Positions 33,310 through 43,019 of a DNA stretch of 64,000 nucleotides are shown in pieces. Every line of letters begins with the position of its first letter. The first letter of the stretch is position 1. The position numbers and the translations under genes were made by a program. Source of the DNA: Pseudobutyrivibrio ruminis. Lineage in GTDB: Bacteria > Bacillota > Clostridia > Lachnospirales > Lachnospiraceae. Under the pieces are notes generated by a model. That model was not told where the DNA came from. It saw only the letters and a list, made by a program, of their open reading frames with translations, and made no database searches. The stretch spans positions 124,001 to 188,000 of the forward strand of contig NZ_SVET01000004.1 of assembly GCF_015057245.1 (NCBI RefSeq). Direction: 5' to 3'.

Positions 33310-34448
33310 ATGGTTGAGGCAGAGAGCTGGGCTATACTTAATTTTTTTACATCATTTTTATTAATATTGCTGCTGATATTTCAAAATCAGATTTCCAGGT
33401 TGCAGAAAGGGCGCAAGTATTCGGCAATCCTTGTATGCACACTGATTTTGTTACTATCTGAAACTATTGGTCGTATAGGTGAGATGTATCCAGACAAGTA
33501 TTTATTCTTGGGATATATTGGGTACTTTTTAATATTCCTATTGGATCCACTTGATATATTGTATGCCATGTATTATCTGGATTGCTGGATGGATGATGAG
33601 GATTTAAAGCATAGACGTCCAATCAGATACTGCTTCGAACTGTTTGCAGTTTTGAATATGGTATTTGTTTCAATATCAGCGTTGTTCGGGCTGAAATGGT
33701 TTTTTATTTTGAAAATGGTATTTACTATCGCGGTCAATTCTTCTTTATAAGAGCAGGATTCATGCTGTTGTTTATTTTTATGTTGCTTGTTTATGCGCTG
33801 GTATTTAATAAGCACATCATGAGTGAATATAAGGCAGCAGTATTGTTTTTACCGGCGTTATCATTAATCGGAGCGCTGCTACAGATATTCATTGCCAATA
33901 TCGATTGCACATACGCAGGTATATCCTGGGGATGCTTGATTGTATTTTTCTACTATCAAAGCAGGGATGTAAACATCGACTATCTAACCGGTGTACTAAA
34001 TCGACGAGGGCTGGATATCAAAATGCAGGACATGGTTAAAAGCTCTATTTCTAGTGGAAAAGACTTTACTGCAATCATGATGGATGTTGATAATTTCAAG
34101 GATATCAATGATAGCATGGGCCATGAGGAAGGGGATAAGGCAATCAAAATTATTGCTGATATTCTTGTAGATACCTTTGGAAGGTCGGCAGCCATAGGAC
34201 GTTTTGGGGGAGATGAGTTCTGCGTAATCACTGATGAATTGGACATGAATCAGATAAACGAAAAGATAGATGAGGTGAGGGATTACGTTGCAAAGCAGAG
34301 CGCTCGCAATAATTGGCCTCAGGGAGTGGGCATAAGCTGTGGCTTCCAAAGCTATAAGCACGACAGCAGTCTTACAGCTAAACAGTTCCAAGAACTTATA
34401 GACAAGCTGATGTATGTGGAAAAACAGTCACATCACCAGTTGTCTTGA
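33310..34448 (+). pseudogene. Membrane diguanylate cyclase (GGDEF), frameshifted
   Basis: Two overlapping frames together make one protein. The first (33310-33750) encodes four membrane segments. The second (open from 33696 to 34448) encodes more membrane segments and a GGDEF domain (YLTGVLNRRGL, then RFGGDEFCVI, then SCGFQSYKHD). The frame changes at a run of six T at 33700-33705. A seventh T would join GLKW to FYFENGIYYRGQFFF as in related seven-segment cyclases. The cause could be a sequencing error, a real mutation or slippage. GGDEF itself is intact, so cyclic di-GMP synthesis would be restored if the frame were restored. Confidence 0.8.
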
Positions 34449-34526
34449 GGATAAAGTTATATTGTGTTATCGTATATACAATAGAGTTATTAACGTGGGA
34501 TTTTACAGTTATGGAGGGGTATTAGG

Positions 34527-34871
34527 ATGATTATTAGTGAACGTATCTTTAAGTTGATGGATGAAAAGGGTGTTTCTCAGCTTCAGTTAGCTGAAAAGAC
34601 TGGTATTGCACAAAGTACTATCAGCGATTGGAAGAGAAAGAAAACAAATCCATCGTCAGACAAGATTATGGCAATCTGCGACGTACTAGATGTTTCACCT
34701 TTTGAGTTACTTCAGGACACAATTCCTTCGAAAGGGGCAGGAGAGGTAGATTTCCTCATCGCCAGCGAAGGAACTGCTGAATATGCTGTACTCAAAAAGA
34801 TGGAAAAGCTCAACAAGAAAACAAAAGAAGAGCTTACAAATTATGTTAAGGGATTAAGGAATAAGAAATAA
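34527..34871 (+). CDS. XRE-family HTH regulator
   Basis: A 114-residue protein with an N-terminal HTH_3 domain (EKGVSQLQLAEKTGIAQSTISDWKRKKTNPSSDKI, about 13-47) and a short charged C-terminal tail. It is a small DNA-binding regulator of unknown target. It has GGAGGGGTATTAGG upstream and is followed one base after its stop by the CDF gene, so the two are probably co-transcribed. Confidence 0.9.
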   Translation: MIISERIFKLMDEKGVSQLQLAEKTGIAQSTISDWKRKKTNPSSDKIMAICDVLDVSPFELLQDTIPSKGAGEVDFLIASEGTAEYAVLKKMEKLNKKTKEELTNYVKGLRNKK

Positions 34872-34872
34872 A

Positions 34873-35979
34873 ATGGACAGAAATAAAAAGATCATTCAAA
34901 CCAGTTTGATTGGCATTGTTGCCAATTGCTTTTTGGCAGGATTTAAAGCGTTTGTTGGTCTTGTTACAGGATCAATTGCAATTGTCCTTGACGCAGTAAA
35001 CAACTTAAGTGATGCCTTATCATCGGTAATTACCATTGTCGGTACAAGAATTGCCAATAAGGCACCAGATAAAAAGCATCCACTTGGACATGGCAGAGTA
35101 GAGTATATTACTGCTGCTATCATTGCAATTATCGTTTCATATGCCGGCATAACATCACTTATTGAATCAATTAAGAAAATAATTGAGCCACAGTATCCAG
35201 AATACAACACAGCAAGCCTTGTTATTGTAGCTGTTGCTGTAGTTGTAAAGATTGTACTTGGAACATACGTTAAAAAAGTTGGGGAGAGTGTTAATTCAGG
35301 TTCACTTATCGCATCTGGTGAGGATGCAAAGCTGGATTCGGTTATCTCTGCAACAACACTTGTAGCTGCAATCATTTTTATTGTATTTGGTATAAGTCTT
35401 GAGGCTTGGCTTGGTGCCATCATCTCAGTTATCATCATCAAATCAGGCTACGATATGATTTCAGAAACAATTTCACAGATTCTGGGAGAGCGTGTTGAAA
35501 TGCAGCTTTCTCATGATGTAAAGAGAGCTGTTGTCAGCTTTGACGAGGTGCTAGGGGCATATGATCTTAGCTTACACAATTATGGACCAAACCGTTACGT
35601 TGGTTCGATACATATAGAGGTTGATGAGGATATGGGAATGGCTCATCTTGATCAGCTTCAAAGACAAATCTTTCATAAGGTATATCAGGAGACAGGTGTT
35701 GGCCTTGAAGGAATCGGCATCTACTGCAAAAACAAAAAGGATTCTCCAGCTGATATACTTAGAAAAGAGCTTTCAAAGTTTGTGAAGACATTCGATTATG
35801 TTAAGCAGATTCATGGTTTCTACTATGATGAAGCTAATCAGAGTGTCAACTTCGATGTGGTTATCAGATTCGATGACCCAAATAGAAAAAAGACTTTTGA
35901 AAGTATTAATAATGCACTTAAGGAAAAATATCCACAATATACATTTAATCTTAACTTGGACATCGACTTAAGTGATTAA
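34873..35979 (+). CDS. Cation diffusion facilitator (metal efflux)
   Basis: A 368-residue CDF transporter with six membrane segments. Metal-site motifs are visible at LDAVNNLSDALSS (second segment) and KKHPLGHGRVEYI, with the second half-site SGEDAKLDSVIS. A cytoplasmic C-terminal domain follows. It exports divalent cations such as zinc, manganese or iron. The C-terminal domain is extended (RKELSKFVKTFDYVKQIHGFYYDE) beyond short CDF proteins. Confidence 0.92.
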   Translation: MDRNKKIIQTSLIGIVANCFLAGFKAFVGLVTGSIAIVLDAVNNLSDALSSVITIVGTRIANKAPDKKHPLGHGRVEYITAAIIAIIVSYAGITSLIESIKKIIEPQYPEYNTASLVIVAVAVVVKIVLGTYVKKVGESVNSGSLIASGEDAKLDSVISATTLVAAIIFIVFGISLEAWLGAIISVIIIKSGYDMISETISQILGERVEMQLSHDVKRAVVSFDEVLGAYDLSLHNYGPNRYVGSIHIEVDEDMGMAHLDQLQRQIFHKVYQETGVGLEGIGIYCKNKKDSPADILRKELSKFVKTFDYVKQIHGFYYDEANQSVNFDVVIRFDDPNRKKTFESINNALKEKYPQYTFNLNLDIDLSD

Positions 35980-35998
35980 TTTAGTTTTAGGAGGAATT

Positions 35999-37693
35999 AT
36001 GGATTATAAAGCACGTTACAATGAATGGCTTGAAAAGCTTTCAGATACAGATCCATTAAAATCAGAGCTTCAGGGAATCGCTGGAGATGAAAAGGAAATA
36101 GAGGATAGATTCTACCAGGATCTTTCTTTTGGTACAGCTGGACTTCGTGGTAAGGTTGGCGCAGGTACTAATAGAATGAACTTCTTTACTGTTGGTAAGG
36201 CTACACAGGGTGTTGCTGATTTTATCATTTCAAAGGGTAAAGAAGCCTGCGAAAAGGGTGTTGTTATTGCACACGACCCACGTCTTTTTTCAAAGGAGTT
36301 TTCTCAGCTTGCAGCTGGTATTTTTGCAGCAAATGGAATCAAGGTTTATGTATTCCCAGATCTTAGACCTACACCAGAGCTTGCATTTATGATTAGACGT
36401 CTTGGTACAGTTTCAGGTATCAACATCACAGCTAGCCACAACCCTAGAGAATACAATGGTTACAAGGCATATTGGGATGATGGATGTCAGGTTTCATCTG
36501 AAATTGCAGATGGTATGACAGAGTGTATCAATGCTGTAGATATTTGGACAGGCATCAAGAAATCAGATTTTGAGCAGGGTGTTAAGGATGGCAAAATCAT
36601 CGTTTTAGGTGCAGAATATGACAGAGAGTACCTTGATAAGATTGAAGCTTTAGCTATTCATGAAGGTGATGAGCTTGATCTTTCTATCCCTCTTGTTTAC
36701 ACACCACTTAACGGATGCGGCTCAATTCCATTCAGACAGATGCTTAACGATAGAGGCTTCTCAAACTGGACAATCGTTCCAGAGCAGGAGAACCCAGACC
36801 CTAACTTTACAACAGTTGGATATCCAAACCCAGAGGATCCAAAGGCATTCAAGCTTTCTGAGGAGTATGGACGCAAGTTTGGTGCAGAGCTTCTTATGGC
36901 TACTGATCCTGATGCAGATAGATTTGCTATTGAGATTCGTGATAGCGAGGGCAACTATGTGCCTCTTAACGGTAACCAGACAGGATACCTTCTTGTAAAT
37001 TATGTTCTTGAGGGACACAAGGATGCCGGCACACTTCCAGCAAAGGGAGCTATGGTTAAGTCTATCGTTACATCAACACTTTCTACTATCATGGCAAAGG
37101 CTTATGGCGTAGAAATGTTTGAAACACTTACTGGTTTCAAGAACATTTGCGGAAAGATTCCATATCTTCATGAGAATGGATACAAATATCTCTTTGGTTA
37201 TGAGGAGTCTGTTGGATATGCTATCTGCGAAGATATTCGTGATAAGGATGGTATCTCAGCTGGTATGATGGTTGCAGAGGCAGCTGCATACTACCGCAAG
37301 CAGGGCAAGACTCTTTGGGATGTTCTTCAGGAAATCTACGCTAAGTATGGTTACTTCGCAGAGGATGAACCAAACATCATCCTTGAGGGAATTCCTGGTG
37401 CACAGCGTATTCAGCGTATGATGAAGTGGTTCCGCGAGAACCTTCCTACAGAAGTAGCTGGTGCAAAGGTTGAAAAGGTTATTGATTACATCAATGGATA
37501 CGAGGATATCCCACCACAGAATGCAATCCGCCTTTTCTTAGACAATGGCTCATGGTTTGCAATTCGCCCATCAGGTACAGAACCAAAGATTAAGTTCTAC
37601 TTCTATTCAAACCAGGATAGCAGAGAGAACGCACTTAAAGTAAACGGACAAATCAAGGACGAAATCTTCGCTCTTATTAATTCCGTAGAATAA
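35999..37693 (+). CDS. Phosphohexomutase (phosphoglucomutase/phosphomannomutase)
   Basis: A 564-residue enzyme of the alpha-D-phosphohexomutase family, close to the PgcA-type Firmicutes phosphoglucomutases. It has FGTAGLRGKVGAGTNRMN near 45-62 and the phosphoserine loop NITASHNPREYNGYK. The metal loop is ATDPDADRFAIEI, the sugar loop FGYEESVGYAI and the phosphate loop AIRPSGTEPKIKFY. It interconverts glucose 1- and 6-phosphate. The start is placed at the ATG after AGGAGGAATT (35999), which lies just behind the CDF stop. Confidence 0.95.
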   Translation: MDYKARYNEWLEKLSDTDPLKSELQGIAGDEKEIEDRFYQDLSFGTAGLRGKVGAGTNRMNFFTVGKATQGVADFIISKGKEACEKGVVIAHDPRLFSKEFSQLAAGIFAANGIKVYVFPDLRPTPELAFMIRRLGTVSGINITASHNPREYNGYKAYWDDGCQVSSEIADGMTECINAVDIWTGIKKSDFEQGVKDGKIIVLGAEYDREYLDKIEALAIHEGDELDLSIPLVYTPLNGCGSIPFRQMLNDRGFSNWTIVPEQENPDPNFTTVGYPNPEDPKAFKLSEEYGRKFGAELLMATDPDADRFAIEIRDSEGNYVPLNGNQTGYLLVNYVLEGHKDAGTLPAKGAMVKSIVTSTLSTIMAKAYGVEMFETLTGFKNICGKIPYLHENGYKYLFGYEESVGYAICEDIRDKDGISAGMMVAEAAAYYRKQGKTLWDVLQEIYAKYGYFAEDEPNIILEGIPGAQRIQRMMKWFRENLPTEVAGAKVEKVIDYINGYEDIPPQNAIRLFLDNGSWFAIRPSGTEPKIKFYFYSNQDSRENALKVNGQIKDEIFALINSVE

Positions 37694-37719
37694 CAGCAAT
37701 TACATAAGGATTTATAAAG

Positions 37720-37751
37720 GGAGCTTGGCTTTATGGCTAAGTTCCTTTTTT
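37720..37751 (+). terminator. Terminator after the phosphohexomutase gene
   Basis: GGAGCTTGGC from 37720 pairs with GCTAAGTTCC ending at 37745 with some G-U pairs, followed by six T. Confidence 0.65.
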
Positions 37752-37829
37752 GTTTCGCTAATAAGACACACTTTTATGGTAGCATGGTTATACTACCCAC
37801 CAAAGGTGCATTTAGGCGGAGGTATTTTC

Positions 37830-38531
37830 ATGAGTTTTGTAGAGTTTAAGAATGTTGGAAAAATATATAAGACTGGAGAGGTGAAGATAGAGGCTCTCCA
37901 CGATGTTAATTTTGAAATAGAAGAAGGAGAGTTCTGCATTATTGTAGGGGCTTCCGGCGCAGGTAAGACTACGATTTTGAATATCCTGGGTGGAATGGAT
38001 ACTCTTACTTCGGGAGGCGTTTATCTGGCTGATAGGGACGTGTCTGGATATTCACCTAGGGAGCTCACAAGCTATCGCAGATATGATGTGGGATTTGTTT
38101 TTCAGTTTTATAACCTGGTTGGAAATCTTACAGCAAAGGAAAATGTAGAGCTGGCTGCCCAGATTTGTAATGATCCAATTCCAGCAGAGGAAATTCTGAC
38201 TCAGGTAGGGCTTGCAGATAGAATGAATAACTTCCCGGCTCAGCTTTCAGGTGGTGAACAACAGCGAGTTGCAATAGCAAGAGCCTTGGCAAAGAACCCT
38301 AAGCTTTTGCTTTGCGATGAACCAACTGGTGCCTTGGATGACGCTACAGGTAGAGCAGTTCTAAAGCTTTTGCAGGATACTTGCAAGAAGAAGGGCAAAA
38401 CAGTTGTGGTAATTACTCATAATCATGCCCTTACAGGAATGGCGGATAGAGTTATTTCTGTTAAATCAGGCACGGTTGTGGACATTACTTTGAATGAACA
38501 TCCTAAGAGTGTGGATGAGATAGTTTACTAG
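37830..38531 (+). CDS. ABC transporter ATP-binding protein (MacB/LolD type)
   Basis: A 233-residue ATPase. The Walker A is GASGAGKTT (about 40-48), the signature LSGGEQQRVAIARALA, the Walker B LLLCDEPTGALD, and the switch His lies in VITHNHA. It belongs to the MacB/LolD/FtsE-like group that partners with FtsX-fold permeases. The frame extends upstream, but GGCGGAGG precedes the ATG at 37830. The partner permease starts 27 bases downstream. Confidence 0.93.
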   Translation: MSFVEFKNVGKIYKTGEVKIEALHDVNFEIEEGEFCIIVGASGAGKTTILNILGGMDTLTSGGVYLADRDVSGYSPRELTSYRRYDVGFVFQFYNLVGNLTAKENVELAAQICNDPIPAEEILTQVGLADRMNNFPAQLSGGEQQRVAIARALAKNPKLLLCDEPTGALDDATGRAVLKLLQDTCKKKGKTVVVITHNHALTGMADRVISVKSGTVVDITLNEHPKSVDEIVY

Positions 38532-38557
38532 TGGTTATTTTGTTTTGGAGAAGATAA

Positions 38558-41383
38558 ATGCTAGCAAAATCAAGTATTAGAGAAATAAAAGAGACCATAG
38601 GTCGATATATCGCTCTTGTTCTTATCATTGCCCTTGGTGTTGGATTCTTTTCGGGACTGAAGGTAACGGATCCTGCTATGCGTCAGGCTATGCAACAGTA
38701 CTTTAAGGATACCAGCTTTTATGACTATAGATTGATATCAACATTGGGATTTGAAGAGGAAGATGTAGAGTATGTGGCAGAGAATGTCAGTGCAAGGGAC
38801 GTAGAAGGGTCGATTTCCTTTGACGTTTTGACTGACTATGCAGATTCATCACATGCGATTAAAGCTATTAGCATTCCAACTAACGTAAATACCATAGTAT
38901 TGGAGTCAGGCAGATTGCCAGAGAGCGATGATGAGTGTCTTGTAGATTCATATTTGTTTGATGAATCCACTATCGGAAATACAATAAAAATATCCAGCAA
39001 TAATGAAAAAGAGGATAGAGAAAACTTTAAATACAGCCAGTACACAATTGTCGGTACAGTAAAATCCCCATTATACATTCAATATGAACGTGGTAGTACA
39101 ACCCTTGGAAGTGGTGTGCTAGACGGTTATATCTATATAAATAAAGGTGGATTTGATGTAGAGTATTACACCGATATTTATGTGAAGCTTGATAGCGACT
39201 TGGAGATATATTCTGATGAATATAAGGACCTTATTGATGAAAAAGAGAATGAGGTCCAGACTGCTTTGGATGAGGCTGCTGATAATAGATACGACCGAAT
39301 AATAGCAGATGCTTATAATGAACTGAATGATGCTAAGGAAGAGTTTGAAACCAGCAAAGAGGATGGTGCAACAGAATTGGCTGATGCCAAAGAAGAGCTT
39401 GATAGCGCAAAGAAGCAATTAGATTCGGCAAAAGCACAGATTGAAGAATATGAGATTCAGGAAAGTCAGTTGAAATCTATGCTTGATTTACTTTTGATGG
39501 ATCCAACTCAACAGGAGGCTGCAGGAGAGCTTAGCGTACAGCTTTATACACTTCAGGTGGGGCTTGAAACAGCAAAAACAGAGTATGCAAACGGTCTTGC
39601 AGAATATAATGAGGGCCTTGCAGAATATGAAGAAGGCCTGGAGGAATACAATACAAAGATTGCAGATGCGGAGGCCGAGATAGCAGATGCAGAAGCTGAA
39701 ATTGAGGATATAGAGGAAGCTAATACATATCTTTTGATGCGAGATAGTAATGTGGGATATGTTTGTTTTGAAAGTGATTCTACAATTGTAGGAGCTATAG
39801 CTAACGTATTTCCGGTTTTCTTCTTCTTGGTTGCGGCCCTTGTATTCATGACCACCATGAACAGAATGGTTGAGGATCAGCGAACCCAAATTGGTGTTTT
39901 AAAGGCTTTAGGATATAGCAACGGAAGCATCATGGGGAAGTTTGTATTTTATTCTGGTTCAGCTGCATTTATAGGAACAGCATTAGGCTTTGTGGCCGGA
40001 ACAATTGCATTTCCTAAGGCTATTTGGTTTGCCTACAAGATGATGTACAACACATCAGAAATTACATATTTCTTTAGCCCCGCTATGTTGATAATCAGTT
40101 TTGTTGTAGCTTTTGTATGTTCTGTTGGAGTTACATTTATATCCTGCAGGTATGAAATGGGAGAGATGGCTGCATCACTTATGCGTCCAAAGGCTCCAAA
40201 GGCAGGCAAGCGTATCTTCCTAGAGTATATACCATGGTTCTGGAACAGGCTTAAGTTCTTAAAGAAGGTTAGCCTTCGTAATATTTTCCGTTATAAAGGC
40301 AGATTATTCATGATGGTTCTTGGAATTGGCGGATGTACAGCGCTGCTTGTGGCAGGATTTGGTATTTATGATTCTATTGCAGACATTGCTGTAAATCAGT
40401 TTACGAATATATCTAAGTACGATATGGATATTACCCTGAAAGATGGTGCCAAAGATACAGTAGCACCACTTGAAAACATGGGATATACGGTAGATGATTA
40501 TTTGCTTTACTATCACACTTCCGTGGATTTAAAGGCAGGTAAGCACACCAAGAATGTATACTTAAATATATATGATAACGATGCGAATATAGATTACTTC
40601 TATGATATGCATGATGGTTCAGAGGAGCATATCGTATTTGCGGATTTAAAGGATGATGAAATCATTGTCAATAAGGGTTTAAGCGAGCGTTATGGAATTA
40701 AAATTGGTGATAAAGTAACCATATCATCCGACTCAATGAATGCTACCACTTTTAAGGTGGCAGCCATAAACGAAAACTTCATATACAACTATGTATATCT
40801 AACAACAAGCGGATATGAAACAAACATCGGCACACTTCCAGAAAAGAAGAATGTGTACTTGAACATCAAAGAGGATGAGGATGCCCACTCAGTTGGAGCT
40901 GAGCTTATGAATAATAAGAGCATTTCTGTGGTTTCCGCTACTATTGATACCTTGGATAGAGTAGACAGTATGATGAAGAGCTTGAACATCATAGTTTATC
41001 TTGTAATAGGAAGTGCTATGGCTCTGGCAGCAGTTGTTGTTTACAATTTGACCAACATTAACATTGCGGAGCGTGTAAGAGAAATAGCCACAGTAAAGGT
41101 GCTGGGATTCTACAAGGAAGAGACTAGTGCCTATGTATTTAGAGAAAACATACTTCTAGCAATAATGGGAGCTGCAGTGGGACTTGTTTTAGGTAAGATT
41201 CTCCATGCTTTTGTTATGAGCGAGATAGTGGTTGATTTGATTACCTTTGATGTTAGAGTCACTGCTTTTAGCTACATATTGGCTTTTGTTTTAACGGTAT
41301 TATTTACATTTATTATTAATCTTTTAATGGGCAAAAAGCTTGACGAAATAAGCATGACAGAATCTCTTAAAGCAGTAGAGTAA
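38558..41383 (+). CDS. FtsX-domain ABC permease with large coiled-coil extracellular region
   Basis: A 941-residue permease. It has an N-terminal membrane segment (about 18-37) and a long extracellular part with a coiled coil (about 220-385) rich in Ala/Glu/Asp heptads (AEAEIADAEAEIEDIE, EYNEGLAEYEEGLEEYN). Three membrane segments of the first FtsX domain follow (about 420-535), then a second extracellular region and a second FtsX domain near the C-terminus. Such permeases work with the preceding ATPase in lipoprotein or peptide export or resistance, mainly by mechanotransmission. The substrate is unknown. Confidence 0.9.
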   Translation: MLAKSSIREIKETIGRYIALVLIIALGVGFFSGLKVTDPAMRQAMQQYFKDTSFYDYRLISTLGFEEEDVEYVAENVSARDVEGSISFDVLTDYADSSHAIKAISIPTNVNTIVLESGRLPESDDECLVDSYLFDESTIGNTIKISSNNEKEDRENFKYSQYTIVGTVKSPLYIQYERGSTTLGSGVLDGYIYINKGGFDVEYYTDIYVKLDSDLEIYSDEYKDLIDEKENEVQTALDEAADNRYDRIIADAYNELNDAKEEFETSKEDGATELADAKEELDSAKKQLDSAKAQIEEYEIQESQLKSMLDLLLMDPTQQEAAGELSVQLYTLQVGLETAKTEYANGLAEYNEGLAEYEEGLEEYNTKIADAEAEIADAEAEIEDIEEANTYLLMRDSNVGYVCFESDSTIVGAIANVFPVFFFLVAALVFMTTMNRMVEDQRTQIGVLKALGYSNGSIMGKFVFYSGSAAFIGTALGFVAGTIAFPKAIWFAYKMMYNTSEITYFFSPAMLIISFVVAFVCSVGVTFISCRYEMGEMAASLMRPKAPKAGKRIFLEYIPWFWNRLKFLKKVSLRNIFRYKGRLFMMVLGIGGCTALLVAGFGIYDSIADIAVNQFTNISKYDMDITLKDGAKDTVAPLENMGYTVDDYLLYYHTSVDLKAGKHTKNVYLNIYDNDANIDYFYDMHDGSEEHIVFADLKDDEIIVNKGLSERYGIKIGDKVTISSDSMNATTFKVAAINENFIYNYVYLTTSGYETNIGTLPEKKNVYLNIKEDEDAHSVGAELMNNKSISVVSATIDTLDRVDSMMKSLNIIVYLVIGSAMALAAVVVYNLTNINIAERVREIATVKVLGFYKEETSAYVFRENILLAIMGAAVGLVLGKILHAFVMSEIVVDLITFDVRVTAFSYILAFVLTVLFTFIINLLMGKKLDEISMTESLKAVE

Positions 41384-41428
41384 TTTACAGAAATCACTAG
41401 CATTTAATGCTTTACTGTGCTACAGTAT

Positions 41429-41462
41429 GTTTAACTGTTTGGGACTAGCCCAAAAGTTAAAC
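41429..41462 (+). promoter_or_regulatory. Leader hairpin before threonine synthase
   Basis: GTTTAACT plus TTTGGG (41429-41443, one bulged G) pairs with CCCAAA plus AGTTAAAC (41449-41462). No T-run follows, so it is not a plain terminator. It lies 26 bases before thrC and may be a leader structure or operator. The leader is too short for a T-box. Confidence 0.4.
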
Positions 41463-41488
41463 AAAAATATAGTTAGAGAGGAATAATC

Positions 41489-42979
41489 ATGGGAATCAAT
41501 TACGTTAGCACAAGAGATGCATCAAAGCAGCAGATTACAGCTTCACAGGCTATTTTAAAGGGTTTGGCTGATGATGGAGGCTTATATGTACCTACATCCA
41601 TTCCAACTCTAGATGTTTCACTTGAGAAGCTTTCTGAAATGACATATCAGGAGGTTGCTTATGAAGTGTTGAAGCTTTTCCTTACAGATTTTACAGAGGA
41701 CGAGCTTAAGCATTGTATAAATAGCGCTTATGATAGCAAATTCGATACAGAGGAAATTGCACCACTTGTTTATGCTGATGGAGCATACTATTTGGAGCTT
41801 TTCCATGGTTCAACAATTGCATTTAAAGATATGGCACTTTCGATTTTGCCACATCTTATGATTACTTCCGCTCGTAAAAATAATATCAAGAACGATATCG
41901 TAATTCTTACAGCTACATCAGGTGATACAGGAAAGGCTGCTCTTGCAGGCTTTGCAGATGTAGAGGGCACTAGAATCGTTGTATTCTATCCAAAGAATGG
42001 TGTATCAGCAATCCAGGAGCGCCAGATGGTTACTCAGAAGGGTGCTAACACTCATGTTGTTGGTATCAAGGGTAACTTCGATCAGGCTCAGACTGGTGTT
42101 AAGCAGATGTTCAACGACAAGGCTCTTGAGAAAGAGCTTGATGATGCAGGCTTCCAGTTCTCATCTGCAAACTCAATCAACATTGGCCGTTTGGTTCCAC
42201 AGATTGCTTACTATGTATACGCATACGCAAAACTTCTTTCAGAGGGAAAGATACAGTCAGGTGAGACAATCAATGTAGTTGTTCCTACTGGAAACTTTGG
42301 AAATATCCTTGCTGCATATTATGCAAAGAACATGGGACTTCCTATTGATAAGCTTGTTTGCGCATCAAATGAAAACAAGGTCCTTTACGATTTCTTCACT
42401 ACAGGAGAATATGACAAAAACAGAGAGTTCATTCTTACAAACTCTCCATCAATGGATATCCTTATCTCTAGCAACCTTGAGAGATTAATCTATCACATTG
42501 CTGGCGATGATGCTAAAAAGAATTCTGAACTTATGGAGTCTCTTAAGACAACTGGTAAATACGAGATTACTTCAGATATGAAGGCTAAGCTTGAAAGCTT
42601 CTATGGAAATTACGCTTCAGAAGAAGAGACAGGCGAGACTATCAAGAATCTTTATGACAAGACAGGCTATATCATTGACACACACACTGGTGTTGCATCA
42701 TGTGTATATAACAAATTCAAGGCTGACACACAGGATGACAAGGTTACAGTCATTGCTTCAACAGCCAGCCCATTCAAGTTTACACGTGCTGTCATGGGAG
42801 CAATCGACTCAGCATATGAAAGCGAGGAAGATTTTGTACTCGTAGACAAGCTCTCAGAGCTTGGAAAGGTTGCAGTACCTAATGCCATCGAAGAGATTCG
42901 CTCCGCAGAAGTACGTCATGACACCGTCGTAGAAGTAGCGGACATGTGTGCCGAAGTAAAGAGATTTTTAGGAATTTAA
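41489..42979 (+). CDS. thrC: Threonine synthase
   Basis: A 496-residue PLP enzyme converting O-phosphohomoserine to threonine. The PLP lysine lies in LFHGSTIAFKDMALSILPHLM (about residue 112), the phosphate-binding loop is TATSGDTGKAALAGF, and VVPTGNFGNILAAYYAKNMGLP follows. N-terminal MGINYVSTRD and total length fit the thrC group with the N-terminal extension domain. AGAGGAATAATC precedes the ATG. It has its own terminator. Confidence 0.96.
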   Translation: MGINYVSTRDASKQQITASQAILKGLADDGGLYVPTSIPTLDVSLEKLSEMTYQEVAYEVLKLFLTDFTEDELKHCINSAYDSKFDTEEIAPLVYADGAYYLELFHGSTIAFKDMALSILPHLMITSARKNNIKNDIVILTATSGDTGKAALAGFADVEGTRIVVFYPKNGVSAIQERQMVTQKGANTHVVGIKGNFDQAQTGVKQMFNDKALEKELDDAGFQFSSANSINIGRLVPQIAYYVYAYAKLLSEGKIQSGETINVVVPTGNFGNILAAYYAKNMGLPIDKLVCASNENKVLYDFFTTGEYDKNREFILTNSPSMDILISSNLERLIYHIAGDDAKKNSELMESLKTTGKYEITSDMKAKLESFYGNYASEEETGETIKNLYDKTGYIIDTHTGVASCVYNKFKADTQDDKVTVIASTASPFKFTRAVMGAIDSAYESEEDFVLVDKLSELGKVAVPNAIEEIRSAEVRHDTVVEVADMCAEVKRFLGI

Positions 42980-42985
42980 AAAAGA

Positions 42986-43017
42986 GCTACCCGTTGCTTC
43001 AGCGGGTAGCATTTTTA
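42986..43017 (+). terminator. Intrinsic terminator of thrC
   Basis: GCTACCCG at 42986-42993 pairs with CGGGTAGC at 43003-43010, followed by A and five T. It is shared by the convergent CheX-like gene. Confidence 0.9.
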
Positions 43018-43019
43018 TT

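Noticed and set aside
33310..33750. Separate small membrane protein
   Set aside because: Its sequence continues naturally in the next frame into a GGDEF protein, so it is treated as one frameshifted gene.
41384..41488. T-box or threonine leader peptide before thrC
   Set aside because: The space of 105 bases is too short for a T-box, and no short frame rich in Thr codons is visible.
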